Of a stretch of DNA of 64,000 nucleotides, positions 6,919 through 17,503 are shown in pieces. Under the pieces are notes generated by a model. It ran no database searches and was not told the origin of the DNA. It saw only the letters and a list, made by a program, of their open reading frames with translations. Every line of letters starts with the position of its first letter. The stretch's first letter is position 1. Position numbers and translations under genes: made by a program. Source of the DNA: Chitinophagales bacterium (GTDB lineage Bacteria; Bacteroidota; Bacteroidia; Chitinophagales; JADJOU01); NCBI GenBank assembly GCA_016787225.1, contig JAEUUY010000005.1:1-64000 (forward strand). Reading direction: 5' to 3'.

Positions 6919-9000
6919 TTACTCTTTGACAATTTTAGTATAATACATATTCTTATCCTTTTTATCAAATACTATCTGAATAAAATAGCTTCCATTCGCA
7001 AGGGTTGATAGATTCAACCTTGTCTCTGAAACTCCAGTTACTCTTTTCGTATGCACCACACGACCATTCATATCTACAATTTGAATATAGGCACTAACTG
7101 GATCCTTATCTAAATGTACTGTTATATTATCGGTAAAAGGATTAGGATAAACAGCTATACCTTCAAAAATATTAGGAGAGGCTATAGCAGATGTAGAATT
7201 AGACATACAAGGAGACTTCGCTGAACAAAGCCCATTTGACACCTCTACAGAATAATTACCTATGGTAGTAATATTAAGAATTCGAGACGTACCATTCTCA
7301 ATAGGGGTAAAAGAACCATCTGGTCTACATGAATACCATTGATAAGATTTACAATCCATACAGGTAGAAGCGAGTTTGCCATTTTCCATAGCTATACCCA
7401 CATTCACTGCATTCGAAACAAAATTCAAAAGGAATATAGTATCTACGCTTGAAGCAGTAATAGTATCTCCATAGGTCCCTGTCTTCGCAATAGTGCGATT
7501 TCTCCAGGTTATATTCGTACAAGAGCTAAGATTTTCTGTTTTTACTATAAATGCACGTACTTCAACAGAGGAGGTATTCTTGCAACCGTTATTATCAGTA
7601 CCTGTTACATTATAAGTAATATGGTTTGCAGGGGTTGCTATCAAGGTAGCGCTATTTATACCCGTATTGACAAAAGTAGATGGAGACCAAGCGTAGCTTG
7701 TAGCTCCTGTAGCTATTAGTTCAATCGGGTTATCCTTTGGCCAAATATTCAAAGGAACACCATTATAAACTAATGGATTCTTTATAGCAGCAGTTACAAT
7801 TGGTAATTGATTGACTACAAGGTTGAAATTCACTATACCCATTAAGTTATTTTGGTCTGTACCAGTCAATGTAAATTGTGTAGTGGTACTTGGGAATAGT
7901 TTAAATGTCGTATCATTAACCTTAATGACTGCACTTAATGGACTCATAGTAAAGGTAGTCGAAGTCGGAAATTCGTTGATGCCAAGAACTCTGCGAGCTA
8001 TAATGGTCAAGGTATCCTTATTACAAATACTGGTCTTTCCACTAGGGTTAAAGATAGAAACCATTATATCCTTTTTCACAATACCTAATGTAAAATCACC
8101 ATCTAAATTACTACTCAAACTTTCAACAGTAGCCGAAGAAATTGATCCCGTTGCCACACCACCTTGATTTAGCCATTGTGAGCCATCTTTTCTACCCACT
8201 CTTACATCTGCTAAAGCTGGAATGGTGAGTGCATTATGCGCATCGTGTGTCATTACAACTGTACCCTGTGCTCCACCACTCGACATTTGCCAATATTCAG
8301 CTGTATTGTATGATTGTAATGGAGTAGTTTGCGGACCAGTGATACCGAAAAGAGCAGAACCTGCATCTCCTGTTTTATAACCTACTTGAATGGCAGAAGG
8401 ATTAGAAGAAGCATTAATAGATATATCCTGCAACTTAACACCTGTTCCAACAGGGTAATTGAAACTACCTGTCCCTTCCTTAGCTACCACCCCTTTTACA
8501 TGGCTAGTATCAGAACTATTAAAGTGACTAGCACTTGGTCCGAATCTCATTTTAGTAGCATTGAGCATTTCTAGTATCCCACGTGCAAAATTAGAGGCAT
8601 TTGTTACCTTGATATCATTCATTACACTAATTTTAAAACCGCTAGGATTTGAGAAAAATATATCCTTAGCTATAAATGCAGAATCAGACGTAATCTCTTG
8701 AGAAGCAGTACCGTTGAATGCCCATGAACCAAAGAGAGGATTGTCAATCTTTGTTGTACTCCAAATATTTCCATACAAATCGATATGACCATCATTGGAG
8801 ATCTTGCCTTGATTATTTATGTTACCAGTTACTACAATATTGGATGTTTGTTTCACATCCAGCATACCCTTATTTAGCACAGAACCATTTACCTGAACGC
8901 TAGCACCATTAATAGTTATATTGGCACCATTAGAGAACAATGTCTGGGCAACTAAATGCCCAGATATTGCTGTTGTGAGTATAATAATTAATTTTTTCAT
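6919..9000 (-). CDS. T9SS type A sorting-domain surface protein
   Basis: A 693-residue exported protein. The signal peptide (MKKLIIILTTAISGHLVAQ) is followed by a beta-strand-rich segment (ITINGASVQVNGSVLNKGML and similar) reminiscent of surface beta-solenoid proteins. Then comes an Ig/PKD-like middle (GATSYAWSPSTFVNTGINSATLIATPANHITYNVTG-type), and two cysteine-containing strands (SCMDCKSYQWYSC region). The last 80 residues form the T9SS type A signal: VYPNPFTDNITV, IVDMNGRVV, LANGSYFIQI, KIVKE. The protein is therefore predicted to cross the outer membrane by T9SS and attach to the surface or be released. It lies 58 bases downstream of the giant repeat gene and is probably co-transcribed with it. 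Confidence 0.85.
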   Translation of the reverse strand: MKKLIIILTTAISGHLVAQTLFSNGANITINGASVQVNGSVLNKGMLDVKQTSNIVVTGNINNQGKISNDGHIDLYGNIWSTTKIDNPLFGSWAFNGTASQEITSDSAFIAKDIFFSNPSGFKISVMNDIKVTNASNFARGILEMLNATKMRFGPSASHFNSSDTSHVKGVVAKEGTGSFNYPVGTGVKLQDISINASSNPSAIQVGYKTGDAGSALFGITGPQTTPLQSYNTAEYWQMSSGGAQGTVVMTHDAHNALTIPALADVRVGRKDGSQWLNQGGVATGSISSATVESLSSNLDGDFTLGIVKKDIMVSIFNPSGKTSICNKDTLTIIARRVLGINEFPTSTTFTMSPLSAVIKVNDTTFKLFPSTTTQFTLTGTDQNNLMGIVNFNLVVNQLPIVTAAIKNPLVYNGVPLNIWPKDNPIELIATGATSYAWSPSTFVNTGINSATLIATPANHITYNVTGTDNNGCKNTSSVEVRAFIVKTENLSSCTNITWRNRTIAKTGTYGDTITASSVDTIFLLNFVSNAVNVGIAMENGKLASTCMDCKSYQWYSCRPDGSFTPIENGTSRILNITTIGNYSVEVSNGLCSAKSPCMSNSTSAIASPNIFEGIAVYPNPFTDNITVHLDKDPVSAYIQIVDMNGRVVHTKRVTGVSETRLNLSTLANGSYFIQIVFDKKDKNMYYTKIVKE

Positions 9001-9058
9001 TTTCTTTAAATTAGAATGATTAACAAGAATTTTTATTCGTCTTTCTTTTCTAATTTAA

Positions 9059-12000
9059 TTAAGGAGTAACGCCAACTAATATCCAACCTGTTCCACTACT
9101 TATAAAGGTACCTGTTTTACCTACAAGAATTCCATAAAGACCATTTACAGTAGTTGTTCCGCCAGAGGTATTAACAACCTGCACAATCAAGTAATTCGAA
9201 GCACTAGCTGAAATAGTATAAGTAGCTCCTGTTGCAGTTTCTTGTGGAGCAAATCTCTCAACCCAAGTAGTTGTGCCACTAGTAGAAACTAGTATTTTAT
9301 TCGCATCCCCTTTAATATGAACTGGATTGACAGCGTTTGCAGCGATTTTGGCAGAGTCAACAGCGCCATTTTTCAATTTAGCATTTGTTACACTTGAATC
9401 TGTCAAATGAATAGTTTTAACTGCACTCGAAGCTATCTTGGCAGAGTCTACTCCACCATTCTTTATTTTTAATGAATCTCCTACAGCACCTGTACCAGTT
9501 ATAGTTATATTATCGCTAACTGAAGTTCCTACAGCTGTCTTATCAATCCAACGTACAACACCGGTACCATCAGTTGCTAGCACTTTATTATTTCCATTTG
9601 CAGCTATTTTGGTAGTATCTACGGCAGCATTAGCTATTTTGGATGTGGTTACATTGGCATTCAGAATCTTTAAAGTAGTTATGGCATCATCAGCAATCTT
9701 TGCAGTGGTCACATTCGCATCCAAAATCTTGGCGGTGGTAACGGCATTGTCTGCAATCTTTGCAGTGGTCACATTCGCATCTAATATTTTTACTGTGGTC
9801 ACGGCATCGTTTGCAATTTTTGCGGTGGTTACATTCGCATCAGCTAGTTTAGTTGTAGTTACATTAGCATCGGCTAGTTTAGCTGTAGTCACATTGGCAT
9901 CTAATATCTTAACTGTAGTCACAGCATTATCTGCAATTTTTGCAGTGGTTACATTCGCATCTAATATCTTTACTGTAGTCACGGCATCATTTGCAATTTT
10001 TGCGGTGGTTACATTCGCATCAGCTAATTTAGCTGTAGTCACATTGGCATCAGCTATTTTAGCTGTGGTGACAGCATTATCTGCAATTTTTGCAGTAGTT
10101 ACATTCGCATCTAATATTTTTACCGTTGTTACAGCATCATTTGCTAGTTTAGCCGTAGTTACATTCGCATCGGCTATCTTTGCAGTTGTAATATTGGCAT
10201 CAGCAATTTTTATTGTTGTCACCGCAGCATCTGCCAACTTCGCTGTAGATACACCTAAATCTTTTACCTTCAATGAATCACCTACTATACCAGTACCTTG
10301 TACAGAAATATTGTCAGAGATTACTGGTAAGCTACCTTTGTTCAACCATGTTACAACTCCTGAGCTATTCGTAGTCAATATTTTATCATTACCGCCACTT
10401 AGAATCTTGCTAGTATCAACTGCGGAATTTGCAATTTTTGCGGTGGTTACATTCGCATCAGCTAGTTTAGCTGTGGTCACATTCGCATCCAAAATCTTGG
10501 CAGTGGTAACGGCGTTGTCTGCAATCTTTGCAGTGGTCACATTCGCATCTAATATCTTTACTGTGGTCACAGCATCGTTTGCAATTTTTGCGGTGGTTAC
10601 ATTCGCATCAGCTATTTTAGCTGTAGTCACATTGGCATCAGCTATTTTAGCTGTAGTCACATTCGCATCCAATATCTTGGCAGTGGTAACGGCGTTGTCT
10701 GCAATCTTTGCAGTGGTCACATTCGCATCTAATATCTTTACGGTTGTCACGGCATCATTTGCAAGTTTAGCCGTGGTTACATTCGCATCAGCTATTTTTG
10801 CTGTAGTCACATTCGCATCCAAAATCTTGGCTGTAGTAACGGCATTGTCTGCAATTTTAGCCGTGGTTACATTCGCATCAGCTATTTTAGCAGTGGTCAC
10901 ATTCGCATCAGCTATTTTAGCAGTGGTGACAGCATTATCTGCAATTTTTGCAGTAGTTACATTCGCATCTAATATTTTTACGGTTGTTACAGCATCATTT
11001 GCTAGTTTAGCTGTAGTAACATTCGCATCGGCTATCTTTGCAGTTGTAATATTGGCATCAGCAATTTTTATTGTTGTCACTGAGGCATCTGCCAACTTCG
11101 CTGTAGATACACCTAAATCTTTTACCTTCAATGAATCACCTACTACACCAGTACCTTGTAAAGAAATATTGTCAGAGATTACTGGTAAGCTACCTTTATT
11201 TAACCACGTTACGACTCCTGAGTTATTTGTAGTCAATATCTTATCATTACCGCCACTTTGAATCTTACTTGTATCAACTGCCGAATTTGCAATCTTCGGT
11301 CTCGTTACATTTGCATCAGCTATTTTTGTGACTGTAACTGCAGCATCAACAATTTTTGCAGAAGTTATCGCATCATCAGCAATCTTTGTAGTAGTAACCG
11401 AACCATTTTGAAGTTTATCATTAGAGACACTTAAGTCAGCTAATTTCGATGTTGTTACTGCTGCAGTAGCAATATGAGAAGTTCTAATTGCTCCAGCATT
11501 GATATCTGCTGAGTCTACTGTCTGATCTAATATCTTAATTCCTGTTACCGCATTATCTGCAATTTTAGCTGTAGTCACATTGGCATCTAATATTTTAACT
11601 GTAGTTACGGCGTTATCTGCAATCTTAGCTGTGGTTACATTCGCATCTGCAATCTTTGCAGTTGTAATATTGGCATCAGCAATTTTTATTGTTGTCACTG
11701 CGGCATCTGCCAACTTCGCTGTAGATACACCTAAATCTTTTACCTTCAATGAATCACCTACTACACCAGTACCTTGTACAGAAATATTGTCAGAGATTAC
11801 TGGTAAGCTACCTTTATTTAACCACGTTACGACTCCTGAGCTATTCGTAGTCAATATTTTATCATTACCGCCACTTTGAATCTTGCTTGTATCAACCGCG
11901 GAATTTGCAATCTTCGGTCTCGTTACATTTGCATCAGCTATTTTTGCTGTAGTCACATTCGCATCCAGTATCTTGGCGGTAGTAACGGCATTGTCTGCAA

Positions 12001-15000
12001 TCTTTGCAGTGGTCACATTCGCATCTAATATCTTAACGGTTGTCACGGCATCATTTGCAAGTTTAGCTGTGGTTACATTCGCATCAGCTATTTTTGCTGT
12101 AGTCACATTCGCATCCAAAATCTTGGCTGTAGTAACGGCGTTGTCTGCAATTTTAGCCGTGGTTACATTCGCATCTAATATCTTGGCTGTAGTCACAGCG
12201 TTATCTGCAATTTTAGCGGTGGTTACATTCGCATCAGCTAATTTAGCTGTAGTCACATTTGCATCAGCTATTTTAGCTGTGGTGACAGCATTATCAGCAA
12301 TTTTAGCTGTTGTTACATTCGCATCTAAGATTTTTGCAGTAGTTACTGCATTATCTGCAATTTTTGCTGTCGTTATATTCGCATCTAGGATTTTTGCAGT
12401 TGTAATATTGGCATCTGCAATTTTTATTGTAGTTACCGCAGCATCTGCCAACTTCGCTGTAGATACACCTAAATCTTTTACCTTCAATGAATCACCTACT
12501 ATACCAGTACCTTGTACAGAAATATTGTCAGAGATTACTGGTAAGCTACCTTTATTTAACCATGTTACGACTCCTGAGCTATTTGTAGTCAATATCTTAT
12601 CATTACCGCCACTTTGAATCTTGCTTGTATCAACCGCGGAATTTGCAATCTTCGGTCTCGTTACATTTGCATCAGCAATTTTAGCTGTAGTCACATTGGC
12701 ATCTAAAATCTTGGCGGTGGTAACGGCGTTGTCTGCAATCTTTGCAGTGGTCACATTCGCATCTAATATCTTTACTGTAGTCACAGCATCATTTGCTAGT
12801 TTAACAGTGGTTACATTCGCATCAGCTATTTTAGCTGTAGTCACATTGGCATCGGCTATTTTAGCTGTAGTCACATTGGCATCCAGTATCTTGGCGGTGG
12901 TAACGGCGTTGTCTGCAATCTTTGCAGTGGTCACATTCGCATCTAATATCTTTACTGTAGTCACGGCATCATTTGCAAGTTTAGCCGTGGTTACATTCGC
13001 ATCAGCAATTTTTGCTGTAGTCACATTCGCATCCAAAATCTTGGCTGTAGTAACGGCATTGTCTGCAATTTTAGCCGTGGTTACATTCGCATCTAATATC
13101 TTGGCTGTAGTCACAGCGTTATCTGCAATTTTAGCAGTGGTCACATTCGCATCAGCAATTTTAGCAGTGGTCACATTCGCATCAGCAATTTTTATTGTAG
13201 TCACCGCAGCATCTGCCAACTTCGCTGTGGATATTCCTAAATCTTTTACTTTAAATGAATCCGCTGCAGTACCTTTCCCTTGAATTGTAATCTGATCGGC
13301 TATGGCACCTAAACTATCTTTACTTAACCAAGTTACAGTCCCTGATGCATTCGTAGACAATAACTTATTATTACCTCCACTCTGAATTTTGCTTGTATCA
13401 ACCGCAGAGTTTACAATTTTCACTCTTGTGACATTGTCATCTGCTATTTTACCAGTAGTCACGGCTCCGTCTGCTATTTTACCTGTTGTTACATTCAAAT
13501 CAGCAATCTTTGCGGTAGTAACGGCTAAATTATCAATCTTACCTGTAGTAACAGCTAAATCATCGATTTTAGCAGTTCTCACTTGAAGGTCACCTATTTT
13601 AGATACTGTTACAGCTCCGTCTTGAATTTTAGGATTTGTTATAGCATTATTTGCTATTTTTACTTCCGTTACACTTGAGTTTCTAAGTTTGTTCGTCGTA
13701 ATAGCAGTATCAGTAATCACTGGAGCAGCGGCTGTAGTACCTACACCGCCTAAATCACCAGCTAATTGAACCATACCTAATGTAGTGGTTGTAGCAGGTA
13801 GAGGAATCACTTTCGTTTCCCAAACCACATTTCCTGAACCATCTGTACTCAATACTTTATTAATACCACCACTTCTAATTTTAGAAGTATCAATAGCATT
13901 CGCAGCTATATGTAAATTACGAATAGAACCAGCAGCGATTTTTGCAGAGTCGACAGAACCATTAGCTAATTTAGCATTGGTTACATTGGCATCTACTATT
14001 TTAGCAGTTTCTACTGAATTGCTTGCTAAATCAGCTGCCACAATCGTTGCATCTGCTATTTTGGCACTATTAACCGCATTGTTTGAGATAGTGACAGCAC
14101 CTGCATTATTTATGGTAACATCTCCACTTAAATCTACTGCTGTAGCCACATTTGACCCATTACCTACCCAAACACGAGCTGAATTTAAGATTGTACCTAA
14201 TTTATTATTAAACGTTGTCCAATCTGCTGATGTCAATGCTCCTCTAGAGGTAGCTGAAGCATTCGGAATATTTAATGTTGTAGAACTTCCGAGTGCTGTA
14301 GTGGCTGAAGAATAAGTAATATCTGTTCCGCCAGTGCCAATGGTTTGTCCTACCGTAGAGTTAGCAAGTTTAACGTTCGTCACCTGTCCATCAGGAATTT
14401 TAGAAGTAACAACTGCATTGTCGGCAATTTTACCACTTGTTATCGCATTATTACTAATTGTAAGTGCTCCGGTATTCGCCATAGTAGCATCTCCTGACAT
14501 AGCTACAGGAGTAGCTACAGCTGAGGCATTACCTACCCATATATTAGCAGATGGAAGCGTTGTTCCCAATTTATTATTGAATGTTGTCCAATCCGTAGAA
14601 GTCAAAGCACCCCTAGAAGTCGCTGACGCGTTTGGTACATTTAATGTAGTAGAGCTACCAAGTGTAGTAGTAGCAGAAGAATAATTAAGATCAGTTCCCG
14701 CAGTTCCTAAAGTTTGACCAACAGAAGAATTTGCAAGTTTAACATTCGTCACTTGACCATCTTGAATTTTCGCAGTATTAATAGCGTTGTTTGATATTGT
14801 TAATGCACCTGTATTGGTCATAGTAGCATCACCTGATAAAGTTACTGGTGTAGCTATTGCTGAAGCATTACCTACCCAGATATTAGCTGAAGCTAATGCT
14901 GTACCTAACTTATTATTGAATGTATTCCAATCTGCTGATGTCAAAGCACCACGCTGCGTACCAGAAGCATTTGGTATATTAATAGTAGTAGTTCCTCCAA

Positions 15001-16576
15001 GTGCTGTACTCGCGTTTACAGTAATGTCTGCTGCGTTTGCACTAGTCACAGCATTACTGATTGTAGAATTTGCCAATTTAACATTAGTTACTTGTCCATC
15101 TAAAATTTTAGGAGTCGTCACTGCATTATTAGAAATAGTCAACAAACCTGTATTTGAAATAGTAGCATCACCTGCCATACTCACAGCTGTAGCCACACTA
15201 GAAGCATTACCCACCCATATATTTGTTGATGGGAGTGTCGTTCCTAATTTGTTGTTAAAGGTTGTCCAATCTGAAGAAGTTAAAGCTCCTCTGTTTGTAG
15301 CTGAGGCATTAGGAATATTTAATGTGGTAGATCCACCGAGAGTAGTGGTAGTTGACGAATAGTTTACATCTGTACCTAGTGTCCCGACAGCATGACCAAC
15401 AGTTGGATTTGCTATTTTAGCATTTGTTACTGCTCCATTGTTAATATGACTAGTTCTTATAGCATTAGCCGCAATATCAGCTGAATCTACTTGTCCGTCT
15501 TGAATCTTGTTGCCAGTTATGGCATTATCAGCTATCTTTGCATTGGTAACAGCATTAGCTGCTAACTTAGCAGTTACAATGCCTAAATCTTTCACTCTGT
15601 ATGGATTTGCAGTCGTGCCATCACCCTCCACAGAAATATTATCTGAAATACCAGCAAAATCACTTCTATTTAACCAAGCTACGTTACCAATATTATCTGT
15701 TACAAGAACCTTACTATTACCCCCACTTGCTATTTTAGCAGTTGTAATAGCATTATCAGCTATCTTAGGAGTTGTTACATTCGCATCCGCTATCTTAATA
15801 GTAGTCACATTTCCATCGGCTATTTTTGCAGTGGTTACATTTGCATCGGCTATCTTTGCAGTGGTTACAGCACTATTTGCTATCTTTGCCGTAACGATTC
15901 CTAAATCATTTACTCTATATGGATTAGCCGTAGTACCCTCACCAATTATTGTAGCAAGATCTGCCACACCAGCTAAGTCTGTTCTATTTAACCAAACTAC
16001 ATTTCCTGTTCCATCTGTAACCAAAACTCTATTATTACCACCACTTCTAATCTTAGTTGTATTGATTGATCCATTTAAAATCTTAAATGAATCCACTGCA
16101 TTATTAGCTATTTTAGCATTTGTAACAGAACCATCAGCCAATTTCACTGTAGTAACACTTGCATCCATCATTTTTATGGTTGTGACTGCATTATCAGATA
16201 ACTTAACAGTTGTTACTGCTCCATTAGCTATAGTAGGCGAACCTGCCGTTCCTGTCAAATCGCCAGCTAATTGAACAATACCTTTGACACTCGTTGTCGC
16301 ATCGATTTCCTTTAGCTTGATCCAGGCTAAACCATCGTAAAAGTAAAACCCACTAATACCATCTGTCTGCCATATCAAGAGACCTGTAGCTGGAGTAGGA
16401 ATTGCATTCCTTTGCATCATTGTCATTCGAGGGAAGAGCACCCCTTTTGCTGTATCTACGACATCTAAAGCTGCCGAAGCATGTGGTGTAGAGGTGTTGA
16501 TACCTACATTTTTGTCTTGAGCCATTAAAGAGACAACCGATGTCAGACAAAAGAAGCTGAGTAAGAGTTTTTTCAT
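9059..16576 (-). CDS. Giant 10-residue-repeat exported protein
   Basis: A 2505-residue protein with a signal peptide (MKKLLLSFFCLTSVVSLMAQ). An N-terminal region resembles Bacteroidota tail-fibre-like exported proteins (NVGINTSTPHASAALDV, then LLIWQTDGISGFYFYDG). The bulk is 10-residue units of the type VTTAKIADAN, interrupted by a non-repeat core of the form SGGNDKILTTNSSGVVTWL...SDNISVQGTG...DSLKVKDLG. The first half also contains repeats of the type NIWVGNAS and TLNIPNASATSRGALTS. The C-terminus (about 80 residues, ending TGWILVGVTP) does not look like a T9SS signal. The function is unknown; a fibrous, surface-exposed beta structure is my inference. The repeat DNA leaves long open frames on the other strand, which I treat as artefacts. 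Confidence 0.8.
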   Translation of the reverse strand: MKKLLLSFFCLTSVVSLMAQDKNVGINTSTPHASAALDVVDTAKGVLFPRMTMMQRNAIPTPATGLLIWQTDGISGFYFYDGLAWIKLKEIDATTSVKGIVQLAGDLTGTAGSPTIANGAVTTVKLSDNAVTTIKMMDASVTTVKLADGSVTNAKIANNAVDSFKILNGSINTTKIRSGGNNRVLVTDGTGNVVWLNRTDLAGVADLATIIGEGTTANPYRVNDLGIVTAKIANSAVTTAKIADANVTTAKIADGNVTTIKIADANVTTPKIADNAITTAKIASGGNSKVLVTDNIGNVAWLNRSDFAGISDNISVEGDGTTANPYRVKDLGIVTAKLAANAVTNAKIADNAITGNKIQDGQVDSADIAANAIRTSHINNGAVTNAKIANPTVGHAVGTLGTDVNYSSTTTTLGGSTTLNIPNASATNRGALTSSDWTTFNNKLGTTLPSTNIWVGNASSVATAVSMAGDATISNTGLLTISNNAVTTPKILDGQVTNVKLANSTISNAVTSANAADITVNASTALGGTTTINIPNASGTQRGALTSADWNTFNNKLGTALASANIWVGNASAIATPVTLSGDATMTNTGALTISNNAINTAKIQDGQVTNVKLANSSVGQTLGTAGTDLNYSSATTTLGSSTTLNVPNASATSRGALTSTDWTTFNNKLGTTLPSANIWVGNASAVATPVAMSGDATMANTGALTISNNAITSGKIADNAVVTSKIPDGQVTNVKLANSTVGQTIGTGGTDITYSSATTALGSSTTLNIPNASATSRGALTSADWTTFNNKLGTILNSARVWVGNGSNVATAVDLSGDVTINNAGAVTISNNAVNSAKIADATIVAADLASNSVETAKIVDANVTNAKLANGSVDSAKIAAGSIRNLHIAANAIDTSKIRSGGINKVLSTDGSGNVVWETKVIPLPATTTTLGMVQLAGDLGGVGTTAAAPVITDTAITTNKLRNSSVTEVKIANNAITNPKIQDGAVTVSKIGDLQVRTAKIDDLAVTTGKIDNLAVTTAKIADLNVTTGKIADGAVTTGKIADDNVTRVKIVNSAVDTSKIQSGGNNKLLSTNASGTVTWLSKDSLGAIADQITIQGKGTAADSFKVKDLGISTAKLADAAVTTIKIADANVTTAKIADANVTTAKIADNAVTTAKILDANVTTAKIADNAVTTAKILDANVTTAKIADANVTTAKLANDAVTTVKILDANVTTAKIADNAVTTAKILDANVTTAKIADANVTTAKIADANVTTVKLANDAVTTVKILDANVTTAKIADNAVTTAKILDANVTTAKIADANVTRPKIANSAVDTSKIQSGGNDKILTTNSSGVVTWLNKGSLPVISDNISVQGTGIVGDSLKVKDLGVSTAKLADAAVTTIKIADANITTAKILDANITTAKIADNAVTTAKILDANVTTAKIADNAVTTAKIADANVTTAKLADANVTTAKIADNAVTTAKILDANVTTAKIADNAVTTAKILDANVTTAKIADANVTTAKLANDAVTTVKILDANVTTAKIADNAVTTAKILDANVTTAKIADANVTRPKIANSAVDTSKIQSGGNDKILTTNSSGVVTWLNKGSLPVISDNISVQGTGVVGDSLKVKDLGVSTAKLADAAVTTIKIADANITTAKIADANVTTAKIADNAVTTVKILDANVTTAKIADNAVTGIKILDQTVDSADINAGAIRTSHIATAAVTTSKLADLSVSNDKLQNGSVTTTKIADDAITSAKIVDAAVTVTKIADANVTRPKIANSAVDTSKIQSGGNDKILTTNNSGVVTWLNKGSLPVISDNISLQGTGVVGDSLKVKDLGVSTAKLADASVTTIKIADANITTAKIADANVTTAKLANDAVTTVKILDANVTTAKIADNAVTTAKIADANVTTAKIADANVTTAKIADNAVTTAKILDANVTTAKIADANVTTAKLANDAVTTVKILDANVTTAKIADNAVTTAKILDANVTTAKIADANVTTAKIADANVTTAKIANDAVTTVKILDANVTTAKIADNAVTTAKILDANVTTAKLADANVTTAKIANSAVDTSKILSGGNDKILTTNSSGVVTWLNKGSLPVISDNISVQGTGIVGDSLKVKDLGVSTAKLADAAVTTIKIADANITTAKIADANVTTAKLANDAVTTVKILDANVTTAKIADNAVTTAKIADANVTTAKLADANVTTAKIANDAVTTVKILDANVTTAKIADNAVTTVKILDANVTTAKLADANVTTTKLADANVTTAKIANDAVTTVKILDANVTTAKIADNAVTTAKILDANVTTAKIADDAITTLKILNANVTTSKIANAAVDTTKIAANGNNKVLATDGTGVVRWIDKTAVGTSVSDNITITGTGAVGDSLKIKNGGVDSAKIASSAVKTIHLTDSSVTNAKLKNGAVDSAKIAANAVNPVHIKGDANKILVSTSGTTTWVERFAPQETATGATYTISASASNYLIVQVVNTSGGTTTVNGLYGILVGKTGTFISSGTGWILVGVTP
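9640..13220 (-). repeat. 30-bp tandem coding repeats with interspersed cores
   Basis: Within the giant gene, 30-bp units encoding VTTxK(I/L)xDxx follow each other without spacers. The marker CTGCCAACTTCG in the conserved core occurs at 10231, 11089, 11707, 12445 and 13213, so the spacings are 858, 618, 738 and 768 bases. Each equals 18 plus a whole number of 30-bp units (28, 20, 24, 25). The modules therefore differ by gain or loss of complete units, as expected from in-frame recombination or slippage. Confidence 0.9.
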
Positions 16577-17043
16577 AAGAAATTATTTAAATGAATTGAT
16601 TTTATCTTTGAAAATGAGTTAATAAAATTGAAATGCAAATATATATTATTTTTTTTACTACCGGTATTTAATTACCTTAGATTTTAACTTGAATGTGAAA
16701 ACGAAAAATCTATAATAAAAATCATCCATCCTGCATAATGGACGAGCACTATCTCATTGAATATCTAATATTTAGGCTGAAAATGAAGGATGTATTAGTT
16801 ATACCAAGTAATTAACAAGAGATTTTAAACTCTAGTTTTAAAAAACAAATGTAAGTTGAACTAGGTGAGCATTTAGCTAATATAAATATCATTTAATCAA
16901 CTATTTAGAATAAAAAAGAATTAGGAGGCACTTTTGTGCCACTTAGTCGTATGGGAATCAATAATTAGAGATTAAACATATCTTAAACAGCTGTAAATCT
17001 ACAGGTTAATTGACGTTTAAACTTAGATTAAATTTACATTAAC
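16577..17043. other. Intergenic region of 467 bases
   Basis: It holds the -7 element of the giant repeat gene near 16636, and a short stem (GGCAC, TTTT, GTGCC) near 16927-16940 that could be a weak terminator for the YegP-like gene on the minus strand. The rest is AT-rich with no open frame or recognisable RNA. Confidence 0.5.
16636..16643 (-). promoter_or_regulatory. -7 element for the giant repeat gene
   Basis: The minus strand reads TATATTTG, giving a start near 16629 and a leader of about 53 bases before the ATG at 16576. No -33 TTG is evident at the right distance. Confidence 0.45.
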
Positions 17044-17376
17044 TTATTCCAAGTCCTCTTTAATTGTTGCTTCAGGGGCATTTTTCTTGACAGATTCTAT
17101 GCCATTTTCCATCGAAGCAGAAGACTCGTACAATTCACTCTTTCCTATGACTTGACCATTGGAGGCTTTCAAATTGAAGAAAGGTTTGCCATTCGAACTT
17201 TCTTTTCTTTCAAATCTGCCATCATCTTGCGAATTTTTCTTGACACTTTCGATGCCATTATCGCACGCAGCTCTGGAAGAATAGCCTTCACTGGTTAGGA
17301 TTACCTGACCATTACCAGCCTTTAGATTAAACTGAAAATCTCCATCTTTTCTTTTTGTAATTACAAATGTACCCAT
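17044..17376 (-). CDS. YegP-like protein, two DUF1508 repeats
   Basis: A 110-residue protein made of two copies of the YegP motif: FQFNLKAGNGQVILTSEGYSS with NGIESVKKN in residues 1-48, and FFNLKASNGQVIGKSELYES with NGIESVKKN in residues 60-100. Each repeat forms a short beta-sheet and helix. No enzymatic residues are known for the family and its function is not established. No signal peptide is seen. The duplication is intact and the two copies are well conserved with each other. Confidence 0.9.
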   Translation of the reverse strand: MGTFVITKRKDGDFQFNLKAGNGQVILTSEGYSSRAACDNGIESVKKNSQDDGRFERKESSNGKPFFNLKASNGQVIGKSELYESSASMENGIESVKKNAPEATIKEDLE

Positions 17377-17503
17377 TATTTATTGATTTTTTAATACTTG
17401 CGAACATAAAGAACTTTACTGAAATCAATAAAAAAAATTACATACTCCATTTCTAAATTCTCTTAAAAGATTAAATTGAAGGAATTTTAGTAGCTAAATC
17501 AAA

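Noticed and set aside
9438-11261. Long plus-strand open frames (up to 607 codons) opposite the giant repeat gene, also at 11883-13283 and 13785-16274
   Set aside because: They arise because the 30-bp repeat and its codon use happen to leave the antisense frame open. They have no signal peptide, no sensible protein composition and no promoter of their own.
9640-13220. Regular repeats resembling a CRISPR array
   Set aside because: Units are contiguous 30-bp coding repeats without unique spacers, lie in frame in a protein, and no cas gene is nearby.
16926-16942. Terminator for the YegP-like gene
   Set aside because: The stem is only five pairs and lies 100 bases from the stop; the T-rich stretch after it is not contiguous.
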